Below, piece by piece: positions 6,427 through 12,891 of a stretch of 13,120 bases of DNA. The stretch spans positions 1 to 13,120 of the forward strand of contig NZ_CANCLE010000115.1 in NCBI RefSeq assembly GCF_947378715.1, in the 5' to 3' direction. The notes below the pieces were generated by a model, which saw only the letters and a program-made list of their open reading frames with translations, was not told where the DNA came from and did no database searches. Origin of the DNA: Phenylobacterium aquaticum (lineage in GTDB: Bacteria > Pseudomonadota > Alphaproteobacteria > Caulobacterales > Caulobacteraceae). Numbering within the stretch: position 1 is the stretch's first letter; each line of letters opens with the position of its first letter. Made by a program: the position numbers and the translations under genes.

Positions 6427-7400
6427 GCCTGCCCCTCTCCGGCCGTCATGTGGCCCTGCTGCTTGGCGGCCTGTCTTCGGAGCGCGAGGTCAGCCTGGTC
6501 TCGGGCCGCGAATGCGGCGCGGCGCTGGAGCGTCTGGGCGCCAAGGTCGACTATGTCGATGCTGGCCGCGACCTGGCCCAGGTTCTCACCAAGCTGAAGC
6601 CCGACGTATGTTTCAACGCCCTGCATGGGGAGTGGGGCGAGGACGGCTGCGTCCAGGGGATCCTCGAGACCCTGCGGATACCCTACACCCACTCCGGCGT
6701 GCTGGCCTCGGCCCTGGCCATGGACAAGGCCAAGGCCAAGGCGGTGATGGCCGCCGCAGGCGTCACCGTCCCGGGCGGCGGACTGTTCAACCGGTTCGCT
6801 GTCGCCGCCGATCACGTGATCGCCCCGCCCTATGTGGTGAAGCCCAATGCGGAGGGCTCGTCGGTCGGGGTGTTCATCATCATGGAGGGCGCGAACCGCC
6901 CGCCGCAGGAGGTTGTGGCCCCCGGCTGGACCTTCGGCGAGGAGGTGATGGTCGAGCCCTATATCCAGGGTCGCGAGCTCGCCGTGGCGGTCATGGACGG
7001 CAAGGCGCTGACGGTCACCGACATCGTCGCGGCCTCCGGATTCTATGATTACGAAGCCAAGTATGGAGAGGGCGGTTCGCGGCACATCCTGCCCGCCGAT
7101 CTGCCGACTCATGCCTTTGACAAAGCACTGGAATTGGCCGAGCGCGCCCATGCCGCGCTGGGTTGTCGCGGGGTGACCCGCAGCGACCTTCGTTATGACG
7201 ACATTAACGACATTCTGGTCCTATTGGAGGTCAACACTCAGCCCGGAATGACGCCGACTTCGCTCGTACCCGAGCAGGCGGCGCTGAAGGGTGTTGGGTT
7301 CGATCAACTGGTGCTTTGGATCACGGAGGATGCTTATGCCCGCGGCGTTGCGGGGGGGATCGCGCGTTCAGGCGAAACCCCGGGCGAAAGCCTCCGCTAG
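6423..7400 (+). CDS. ddl: Ddl, D-alanine--D-alanine ligase
   Basis: Ddl is a cytoplasmic ATP-grasp ligase that makes D-Ala-D-Ala, the substrate MurF adds to the stem peptide. Motifs seen: GGLSSEREVSLVSG (15-28), ALHGEWGEDGCVQG (66-79), YTHSGVLASALAMDK (88-102), VVKPNAEGSSVGV (138-150) in the ATP-grasp domain, EAKYGEGGSR (211-220) of the omega loop, SDLRYDD (254-260), and the magnesium/phosphate segment EVNTQPGMTPTS (269-280). GTG 6423 is the start because it overlaps the preceding TGA, has AGGAGG 4 nt upstream, and puts the first motif at the usual distance. At 325 residues it is slightly long: the last ~20 residues go past the usual end and share DNA with the start of ftsQ. By dcw position this is the ddlB-type copy. 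Confidence 0.95.
   Translation: MSLPLSGRHVALLLGGLSSEREVSLVSGRECGAALERLGAKVDYVDAGRDLAQVLTKLKPDVCFNALHGEWGEDGCVQGILETLRIPYTHSGVLASALAMDKAKAKAVMAAAGVTVPGGGLFNRFAVAADHVIAPPYVVKPNAEGSSVGVFIIMEGANRPPQEVVAPGWTFGEEVMVEPYIQGRELAVAVMDGKALTVTDIVAASGFYDYEAKYGEGGSRHILPADLPTHAFDKALELAERAHAALGCRGVTRSDLRYDDINDILVLLEVNTQPGMTPTSLVPEQAALKGVGFDQLVLWITEDAYARGVAGGIARSGETPGESLR
7325..7329 (+). promoter_or_regulatory. ftsQ Shine-Dalgarno inside ddl
   Basis: GGAGG sits 6 nt before ATG 7336 and directly abuts another ATG at 7330. The spacing selects 7336 as the ftsQ start. The site lies within the ddl coding region, so ftsQ initiation is tied to a message that is still being translated as ddl. Confidence 0.7.
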
Positions 7401-8253
7401 CTCCAAGGCGCGTCCCCAAGCCAAGGCGCGGGGGCCGGCCCCGATCCCGCACGCCAAGTTGCGCGCGGCCCAGGGTGTCGGCCTGTCGCCGAAATACGCC
7501 CTGATCGGTGCGGCGGGCCTGACCGCGGTCGCCCTGATCGCCACCCTGGTCACCGGCCATCGGGCCGAGCACATGGCCCAGGCGGTCGGCGACGCCGTCG
7601 CCAGCCAGTTCGGCTCCGTCGGCTTCAAGCTCAATTCCGTGCGGGTCCAGGGCGCCTCGCCCATGGCCACCGCCGACATCCTCAAGGCGGCCGGCGTCTA
7701 CAAGGACCAGCCGCTGCTGGGGCTCGACCTGGAAGCCTTGCGCCAGCGCGTTGAGGCGGTGGGCTGGGTCAAGCAGGCCAGCGTCGTGCGGCTGTTGCCC
7801 GACACCCTGGTGCTCAAGGTGGAAGAGCGCCGCCAGCTCGCGGTCTGGCAGCACGGCGGCCGCAGCGTGGTGATCGACGACCATGGCCAGGTGATTCCGG
7901 AGGCCGAGTCCGCGAAGTTCCCGACCCTGCCGCTGATCGTGGGGGAGGGGGCCAATGAATACGCCGCCGCCATCCTGCCGGCGGTGGCGGCCCAGCCCCG
8001 GCTGATGGAACGGCTGGAGGCCCTGGTGCGGGTCGACAACCGCCGCTGGGACCTGAGGCTGAAGGACGGCTCGCTGGTGCAGTTGCCGGCGGTCGACGAG
8101 GAGGCCGCCCTGATCCAGCTGCAGCAGCTGGACCAGAAGTCGCGGATCCTGGAGCTGGGGTTCGAGCGGATCGACCTGCGCGATCCCTCAGTGGTGGCGG
8201 TACGGCCGCGAGACGGGGCCCTTCCGGGCCAGCTCGTGGCGAACGGCGTTTAG
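7336..8253 (+). CDS. ftsQ: FtsQ, divisome scaffold protein
   Basis: FtsQ is a bitopic inner-membrane protein that links early and late divisome parts and recruits FtsB/FtsL. The 305-residue product has the expected layout: a long basic cytoplasmic N terminus (1-53, rich in Arg, Lys, Ala and Pro), one membrane helix (about 54-74, YALIGAAGLTAVALIATLVTG minus its last residues), a POTRA domain (about 97-165, with FKLNSVRVQG, LLGLDLEALRQRVEAVGWV and VVRLLPDTLVLKVEER) and a periplasmic beta domain (about 175-293). Identification rests on this topology, the POTRA pattern and the position between ddl and ftsA. ATG 7336 is chosen by the GGAGG 6 nt upstream. It overlaps ddl by 65 nt and ftsA starts one base after its stop. 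Confidence 0.93.
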   Translation: MPAALRGGSRVQAKPRAKASASSKARPQAKARGPAPIPHAKLRAAQGVGLSPKYALIGAAGLTAVALIATLVTGHRAEHMAQAVGDAVASQFGSVGFKLNSVRVQGASPMATADILKAAGVYKDQPLLGLDLEALRQRVEAVGWVKQASVVRLLPDTLVLKVEERRQLAVWQHGGRSVVIDDHGQVIPEAESAKFPTLPLIVGEGANEYAAAILPAVAAQPRLMERLEALVRVDNRRWDLRLKDGSLVQLPAVDEEAALIQLQQLDQKSRILELGFERIDLRDPSVVAVRPRDGALPGQLVANGV

Positions 8254-8254
8254 A

Positions 8255-9601
8255 ATGAAGGGCCCGACGACTTTGGCGACCCGCGCAGAAGCACGGAAAG
8301 AAGGCCGAGACGGACTGAAGGCGGCGCTGGGGCGCCAGCCGGTGGTGGCCGCTGTCGACCTGGGCGCCTCGAAGGTGGCCTGTTTCATCATGAAGCCCGA
8401 CGGCATCCGTCGCGGCGATCGCACCCTGACCACGGCCGGCGTCGGCTATGTGCAGTCGCGCGGCGTCAAGGGCGGCTCGATCGTCAATCTGGACGAGGCC
8501 TCCGACGCCATCGCCCAGGCGGTGGAGCGGGCCGAGAACGTGGCCGGGGTCCAGGTCCAGGGCGTCACGGTCTGCACGGCCGGCGGATCGCTGACCAGCC
8601 ACCGGGTGGCCGGACGCGTCTCGCTCGGCGCCCGCGCCATCTCCGACGGCGACCTGGTGCGCGCCATCCACGCGGCGCTCGCCCAGATCAAGATTCCCGG
8701 CCGTCGCGCCGCCCATATCCTGCCCGTCGCCTGGTCGGTGGACGGCCAGTCCGGCATCCGCGATCCCCGCGCCATGTTCGGCCGGGCCCTTGCTGTCGAG
8801 TTGCTGGTGGTCTCGGTCTCCGAGGCCGTGTTCCAGACCCTGGGCGCCTGTGTAGAGCGCGCCCACCTGCAGTTCGAGGGCGTGGTCGCCGCCCCCTTCG
8901 TCTCGGCGCTCGCCGCCCTGGAAGAAGACGAGATGGACCTGGGCGCCGTCTGCATCGACATGGGCGGGGGTTCGACCTCGGCGGCGGTGTTCGCCGGCGG
9001 CAGCCTGATTCACGTCGAGACCCTGCCGGTCGGCGGCAGCCACGTGACCGCCGACATCGCCCGTGGCCTGTCGACCTCAGTGGCCGGCGCGGAGCGCATC
9101 AAGACCCTGCACGGTTCGGCCATCGCCTCGGCCAATGAGGACCGCGAGATGATCGAGGCGCCGCCGCGCGGCGACGATCCGGGCGCGGGCCCGGTGATCG
9201 CCCCGCGTTCGCTGCTGAAGGGCATCATCGCGCCGCGCGTCGAGGAAACCCTGGAACTGCTGCGCGACCGTCTCAAGGCCTCGGGCGCCCCGGTCGAACC
9301 GGGCGCAGGCCTGGTGCTGACCGGCGGCGCCAGCCAGCTGGCGGGTGTCCGCGAAGTCGCCGTCCGGGTGTTCGACCGCCCGGTCCGCCTGGGCCGTCCC
9401 CGCCGGGTGCCGCACCTGGCCGACGCCGCTTCGGGCCCGGCCTTCTGCGCCGCCGCCGGCGTGCTCCATCGCTCGGCCTTCGGGCCCCGCGAAGCGGTCT
9501 CGGCCAAGACTCTGGCCAGCGCCAAGCTGCGCCGCGAGCCCCTGGATCCCCACGCCAACCCGGTCGCCAAGGCCGCCGCCTGGCTGCGCGAGAACCTCTG
9601 A
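8255..9601 (+). CDS. ftsA: FtsA, actin-like membrane tether for FtsZ
   Basis: FtsA polymerises on the inner membrane, anchors FtsZ filaments and helps activate septal synthesis. At 448 residues it is a little longer than common homologues, mainly through a ~28-residue basic N-terminal extension before the first phosphate motif. Actin-fold nucleotide motifs are clear: phosphate 1 AAVDLGASKVA (32-42), phosphate 2 CIDMGGGST (233-241) and the adenosine motif LTGGAS (355-360). The FtsA-specific 1C subdomain falls at roughly 105-185. The extreme C terminus (about 436-448, NPVAKAAAWLRENL) fits the amphipathic membrane-targeting helix. ATG 8255 lies one base after the ftsQ stop and has no strong Shine-Dalgarno, so it probably depends on terminating ribosomes. 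Confidence 0.96.
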   Translation: MKGPTTLATRAEARKEGRDGLKAALGRQPVVAAVDLGASKVACFIMKPDGIRRGDRTLTTAGVGYVQSRGVKGGSIVNLDEASDAIAQAVERAENVAGVQVQGVTVCTAGGSLTSHRVAGRVSLGARAISDGDLVRAIHAALAQIKIPGRRAAHILPVAWSVDGQSGIRDPRAMFGRALAVELLVVSVSEAVFQTLGACVERAHLQFEGVVAAPFVSALAALEEDEMDLGAVCIDMGGGSTSAAVFAGGSLIHVETLPVGGSHVTADIARGLSTSVAGAERIKTLHGSAIASANEDREMIEAPPRGDDPGAGPVIAPRSLLKGIIAPRVEETLELLRDRLKASGAPVEPGAGLVLTGGASQLAGVREVAVRVFDRPVRLGRPRRVPHLADAASGPAFCAAAGVLHRSAFGPREAVSAKTLASAKLRREPLDPHANPVAKAAAWLRENL

Positions 9602-9637
9602 CCTCAGGTCGAAGGCCTGTGGTTCGCACGCGCGGAC

Positions 9638-9830
9638 GAATCTTGCGACACCGGTAGCGGCGCGCGACTCAATAGCGACTCACTCTGGGCTTAGGTGCGA
9701 ATCCGGCAACTGTCGGAAGGCCCTAAGAATATCGTGAGGCGGGATGTCGCAGTTCAGAAGCATGGTTAACGCGCAAGCCTTATGGGGCAACAAATTTTGC
9801 TCCGTAGCCGGCTCGACTGATCTCCGACTC
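9638..9830. promoter_or_regulatory. Cluster of five GANTC (CcrM methylation) sites
   Basis: GAATC at 9638-9642, GACTC at 9666-9670 and 9677-9681, GAATC at 9699-9703 and GACTC at 9826-9830 lie within 193 bp. By eye the motif occurs about once per 700 bp or less often in the rest of the window. GANTC is the target of the cell-cycle methyltransferase CcrM, and GcrA acts at methylated GANTC promoters including, in Caulobacter, ftsZ. The sites are seen; their use here is inferred. Confidence 0.65.
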
Positions 9831-9841
9831 GCCTTATGCAG

Positions 9842-9856
9842 TTAACCGCCAATTAA
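9842..9856 (+). promoter_or_regulatory. CtrA-binding box upstream of ftsZ
   Basis: TTAACCGCCAATTAA is an exact match to the CtrA consensus TTAA-N7-TTAA. It ends 99 nt before the ftsZ ATG. CtrA is the alphaproteobacterial cell-cycle response regulator and represses ftsZ in Caulobacter swarmer cells, so this is the expected operator. Confidence 0.8.
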
Positions 9857-9955
9857 CGATGGTGGGCGCTTCCTTAACGCCTACCGTCGCGGGGTCCTGG
9901 CCGGCGGGTCGTCGGGGTCCCAATGAGCAGACTGACGGAGGACGCGAGAGGTCCC

Positions 9956-11581
9956 ATGGCTATTGCACTTTCCGCGCCGCGCGCGACCGAGTTGAAGCCG
10001 CGCATCGTCGTGTTTGGAATCGGCGGGGCGGGCGGTAACGCCGTCAACAACATGATCGAGGCTGGGCTGGAGGGCGTCGAATTCGTCGTCGCCAATACAG
10101 ACGCCCAGCAACTGTCCTTCTCCAAGACCGACCGGCGCATCCAGCTGGGTGTTCAGGTGACGCAAGGCCTCGGCGCCGGCGCTCACCCCGAGGTCGGCAT
10201 GAGCGCCGCCGAGGAGTCGATCCCCGAGATCGGCGAGCATCTCGATGGCGCCCACATGGTGTTCATCACGGCGGGCATGGGCGGGGGCACCGGCACCGGC
10301 GCCGCCCCGATCATCGCCAAGTGCGCTCGTGAACGCGGCATCCTGACCGTGGGGGTGGTGACGAAGCCCTTCCACTTCGAGGGCCGCCACCGCATGCGTC
10401 TGGCCGAGGCCGGCATCAGCGAGCTGCAGCGCTATGTCGACACCCTGATCGTCATTCCAAACCAGAACCTGTTCCGGGTCGCCAATGAGCGGACCACCTT
10501 CGCCGAGGCCTTCGGCATGGCCGACCAGGTCCTGCACTCGGGCGTTCGCTCCATCACCGACCTGATGGTGCTGCCCGGCCTGATCAACCTCGATTTCGCC
10601 GATGTCCGCACGGTCATGACCGAGATGGGCAAGGCGATGATGGGGACCGGCGAGGCGTCGGGTGAAGACCGCGCCCTGATGGCCGCTCAGAACGCCATCC
10701 AGAACCCGCTGCTCGACGAGGTCTCGCTGAAGGGCGCCAAGGCCGTGCTGGTCAATGTGACCGGCGGCCTGGACATGACCCTGCTGGAAGTTGACGAGGC
10801 GGCCAACGCCATCTCCGAACAGGTCGACCCCGAGGGCAACATCATCTTCGGCGCGGCCTTCGATCCGACGCTGGAGGGCATGATCCGCGTGTCGGTGGTC
10901 GCCACCGGCATGGACGGCGCCTCGATCGCCGCCATCGAACCGAAGATGGAGCGTCGTCCGCTCCAGGCTCCGCCGCTGCGCGCGCCGGAACCGGCCCGTC
11001 CGGTCGGCTATGTCGCGCCGCAGGTCTCGGCTGAACCGGTCCGTTCGATCTATGCGACCCCGGCCGCCCAGACGTCGCGCTATGTCGAGCCGCCCATGGC
11101 CCAAGCCTATGTCCCGCCGCCGGCCCCCGCGCCGGAACCGGTGATGCGCAGCTACGAGCCCGCGCCGGCCCCGCCGCAGGCCGATCTCTACGCGGCGGCT
11201 CCGACCCCTTCCCATGCGCCGGTCCCCACGCCGGAGCCGGTTCGGGTGGAACCCCAGATCACGGCCGCGGCTCGCCCGCAGCCGAGCTACGCTGCGGCGC
11301 CGCAACCCGCGCCCCCCATGACCCGGATCGTCGATCCGTCCGTGGCGGACGAGGACGACGAACCGCTGTTCGGGGAAGCGGCGTTCGAGGATCGTCGTCC
11401 GCAACGCGGCGGTTTCCTCAGCCTGTTCGGCAGTCGGCCCCGCTATGACGCTCCGGCGCCTGCGGCGCGGCCCGCCGCGCGCGGCGGCGCTCAACCGGCC
11501 GAAGCTCCGCTGGAGCAGGAGCAGGCTGAGACCCAGGAAGATCTGGAGATCCCGTCCTTCCTGCGCCGTCTGGCCAACTAG
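9956..11581 (+). CDS. ftsZ: FtsZ, tubulin-like division GTPase
   Basis: FtsZ assembles the cytoplasmic Z ring. The 541-residue product has an N-terminal GTPase domain (about 15-318) with GIGGAGGNAVNNM (21-33), the tubulin signature GGGTGTG (109-115) and the T7 catalytic loop NLDFAD (Asn211, Asp213, Asp216). A long Pro/Ala-rich, probably disordered linker runs from about 325 to 528. The protein ends with the conserved peptide DLEIPSFLRRLAN (529-541), which binds FtsA and other partners; this peptide is identical to my memory of Caulobacter FtsZ. ATG 9956 matches that homologue (MAIALSAPR) and has GAGAGG 4 nt upstream and GGAGG 14 nt upstream. An in-frame ATG at 9923 would add 11 residues and has a poorer ribosome site. 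The cluster's main regulatory gap lies upstream and a terminator candidate downstream. Confidence 0.98.
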   Translation: MAIALSAPRATELKPRIVVFGIGGAGGNAVNNMIEAGLEGVEFVVANTDAQQLSFSKTDRRIQLGVQVTQGLGAGAHPEVGMSAAEESIPEIGEHLDGAHMVFITAGMGGGTGTGAAPIIAKCARERGILTVGVVTKPFHFEGRHRMRLAEAGISELQRYVDTLIVIPNQNLFRVANERTTFAEAFGMADQVLHSGVRSITDLMVLPGLINLDFADVRTVMTEMGKAMMGTGEASGEDRALMAAQNAIQNPLLDEVSLKGAKAVLVNVTGGLDMTLLEVDEAANAISEQVDPEGNIIFGAAFDPTLEGMIRVSVVATGMDGASIAAIEPKMERRPLQAPPLRAPEPARPVGYVAPQVSAEPVRSIYATPAAQTSRYVEPPMAQAYVPPPAPAPEPVMRSYEPAPAPPQADLYAAAPTPSHAPVPTPEPVRVEPQITAAARPQPSYAAAPQPAPPMTRIVDPSVADEDDEPLFGEAAFEDRRPQRGGFLSLFGSRPRYDAPAPAARPAARGGAQPAEAPLEQEQAETQEDLEIPSFLRRLAN

Positions 11582-11606
11582 CTTCCCGTTTTCGCGACAT
11601 CCGTGG

Positions 11607-11632
11607 AACGGCCGAGGGAAACCTCGGCCGTT
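11607..11632 (+). terminator. Hairpin terminator candidate after ftsZ
   Basis: A perfect stem, CGGCCGAGG (11609-11617) with CCTCGGCCG (11622-11630), closes a GAAA tetraloop and extends by two A:T pairs to 11607-11632. It starts 25 nt after the ftsZ stop and is followed by TTTCGCGTT, a weak T-rich tail. It probably ends much ftsZ transcription and separates it from lpxC. Confidence 0.7.
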
Positions 11633-11828
11633 TCGCGTTACAGGCATCGGAATTCGCCTCAGGAGCGAAGCCTTAGGCTTTGAATTTCCGAGGCTTCTCG
11701 ACTGTCCCGATTCGAAACATTCGGAAACAGGACGTGTCTTGCGGCGCCGCAGCATAGCCCGTATCCGGCATGCAGGGCGCTTCACGGTTCACTCGAGCCG
11801 CGAGGTCCAGGTCCAGAGGACGACGAGC
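11633..11828 (+). promoter_or_regulatory. lpxC upstream region
   Basis: About 196 nt between the ftsZ hairpin and the lpxC start. It is less GC-rich than coding DNA around 11640-11740. It holds a small inverted repeat at 11666-11682 (AAGCC, TTA loop, GGCTT, with flanking pairs), a 10-bp palindrome GCGGCGCCGC near 11739, and a GATTC (GANTC) near 11709. A promoter is expected because of the upstream terminator, but no -35/-10 pair is clear enough to place. Confidence 0.4.
11815..11820 (+). promoter_or_regulatory. lpxC Shine-Dalgarno deciding a TTG start
   Basis: AGAGGA lies 8 nt before TTG 11829. No in-frame ATG or GTG occurs between the ftsZ terminator candidate and the conserved LpxC N terminus, so this site decides the start. 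Confidence 0.6.
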
Positions 11829-12722
11829 TTGGCTTCTTCAGCGTATCAACACACCCTGCAAGGCCCTGCCATCTTCGCTGGCGTGGGCGTGCACACGGGC
11901 GCCCATACGCGGGTCTCGGTCCGTCCCGCCCCGGTCAATAGCGGCATCGTCTTCGTGCGCACCGATGTGACCGATCGCGACAACCGGGTGCCAGCCACTG
12001 GCGAGGCGGTCTGCAAGACCCAGCTCGGCACGGTGATCCAGAACGCCGCCGGCGTGACCGTCGCCACCATCGAGCACCTGATGGCCGCCCTGGTGATGTC
12101 GGGTGTCGACAACGCCGTGGTCGAGCTCGATGGGCCCGAAATGCCGATCATGGACGGCTCGTCCCTGCCGTTCATCCAGATGCTGGACCGCGCCGGCCGT
12201 CGTCGCCAGGACCAGCCGCGCCGCTTCATCGAGATTCTCGACAAGATCGAGGTGGTCGAGGGCGACAAGCGCGCCACCCTGACTCCGGCCAGCCAGTTCG
12301 AAGTGGCGTTCGAGATCTCCTTCGCCTCCGCCGCAATCGGCCGCCAGCGCGTCGATCTGGTCATGGACGATCAGGCGTTCCGCGACGAACTGGCCGACTG
12401 CCGCACCTTTGGCTTCTTGCATGAGGTCGAGGCCCTGCGCGCCATGGGCCTGGCGCGCGGCGGCTCCATGGAGAACGCCGTCGTCATCGAGGGCGATCGC
12501 ATCCTCAATCCGGAAGGCCTGCGCCGCCCGGACGAATTCGTGCGCCACAAGGCGCTGGACGCCATCGGCGACCTGTTCGTGCTAGGCGCCCCGGTGCTCG
12601 GCCGCTTCGAGGGTATCCTCGCTGGCCACGGCATCAACAACGCCCTGGTCCGCGCCCTGATGGCCGCACCGCACGCCTGGCGCTATCGCGCCTTCGTCGA
12701 GGAACTCGCCGAAGCGGTCTGA
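11829..12722 (+). CDS. lpxC: LpxC, UDP-3-O-acyl-N-acetylglucosamine deacetylase
   Basis: LpxC is the zinc enzyme of the first committed step of lipid A synthesis, in the cytoplasm. The 297-residue product begins near the family's opening segment QHTLQGPAIFAGVGVHTG. Expected active-site residues are present: catalytic Glu82 and zinc ligand His83 (TIEHLMAA), zinc ligands His240 and Asp244 (HKALDAIGDL) and catalytic His267 (AGHGINNALVRAL). The substrate segment GPEMPIMDGSS is also clear. The start is TTG 11829 with AGAGGA 8 nt upstream; the open frame continues far upstream into ftsZ but without homology or a better start codon. Its place after ftsZ is common in proteobacteria. A rare start codon may hold its level down, fitting the known need to keep LpxC limited, but that is inference. 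Confidence 0.95.
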   Translation: MASSAYQHTLQGPAIFAGVGVHTGAHTRVSVRPAPVNSGIVFVRTDVTDRDNRVPATGEAVCKTQLGTVIQNAAGVTVATIEHLMAALVMSGVDNAVVELDGPEMPIMDGSSLPFIQMLDRAGRRRQDQPRRFIEILDKIEVVEGDKRATLTPASQFEVAFEISFASAAIGRQRVDLVMDDQAFRDELADCRTFGFLHEVEALRAMGLARGGSMENAVVIEGDRILNPEGLRRPDEFVRHKALDAIGDLFVLGAPVLGRFEGILAGHGINNALVRALMAAPHAWRYRAFVEELAEAV

Positions 12723-12757
12723 GACCGTCGCGACCCTATTTCGCCGCAATAGTATCG

Positions 12758-12777
12758 TCCCAAGGACGCTCCTGGGA
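12758..12777 (+). terminator. Weak hairpin after lpxC
   Basis: TCCCA (12758-12762) pairs with TGGGA (12773-12777), and GGA (12764-12766) with TCC (12770-12772), leaving A12763 bulged and a 3-nt loop. There is no T-tract after it (GGGTAGGG), so it is a doubtful terminator and may be only an mRNA 3' structure. Confidence 0.3.
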
Positions 12778-12818
12778 GGGTAGGGCGATGACGCCATCGA
12801 CCTCCGCTGTCATCCCGT

Positions 12819-12846
12819 TTGCGCTCGCGCCCCCCTAGTGTAGAAC
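12819..12846 (+). promoter_or_regulatory. Possible housekeeping promoter for bamD
   Basis: TTGCGCT (12819-12825) and a -10-like TGTAGAAC (12839-12846), 13 nt apart, resemble the Caulobacter sigma-73 consensus (TTGACGS, 10-14 nt, GCTANAWC). The TAGAAC part matches the -10 core fully; the -35 matches mainly in its TTG. It would start an mRNA about 40 nt before the bamD start. Confidence 0.35.
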
Positions 12847-12891
12847 CTTCCTTCTTCGGCGCGGGGGCGCGCATTGGTCTTTGAGGTGAAG

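Larger units (their letters stand above)
9602..9955 (+). promoter_or_regulatory. ftsZ control region
   Basis: This 354-nt gap is the largest non-coding stretch of the window and is clearly less GC-rich than the genes around it. It holds five GANTC sites (9638, 9666, 9677, 9699 and 9826), an 8-bp direct repeat at 9664-9682, four same-strand TTAAC boxes (9766, 9842, 9853 and 9874), and one perfect CtrA box at 9842-9856. I do not see a convincing terminator for ftsA or a textbook -35/-10 pair, so the transcription start is not placed. In Caulobacter, ftsZ is known to be repressed by CtrA and promoted through CcrM methylation/GcrA and DnaA; the motifs here agree with that scheme. Confidence 0.75.

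Noticed and set aside
9834..9842. A DnaA-box-like TTATGCAGT next to the CtrA box
   Set aside because: DnaA is known to promote ftsZ in Caulobacter, but this matches TTATNCACA only until the last two bases, which is too weak to call without binding data.
9923..9955. An alternative ftsZ start at ATG 9923 adding 11 residues
   Set aside because: It has a poor ribosome site. The product from ATG 9956 matches the remembered Caulobacter FtsZ N terminus and has GAGAGG close upstream.
9881..11785. A minus-strand open frame of about 630 codons opposite ftsZ
   Set aside because: Same cause: an Arg/Gly/His-rich antisense shadow of a GC-rich gene with no recognisable motif. It also crosses the ftsZ ribosome-binding site and terminator.
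11445..11828. An LpxC frame that stays open back into ftsZ, suggesting a fusion or long N-terminal extension
   Set aside because: The region crosses the ftsZ terminator and is not LpxC-like. Open frames of this size are common in such GC-rich DNA.
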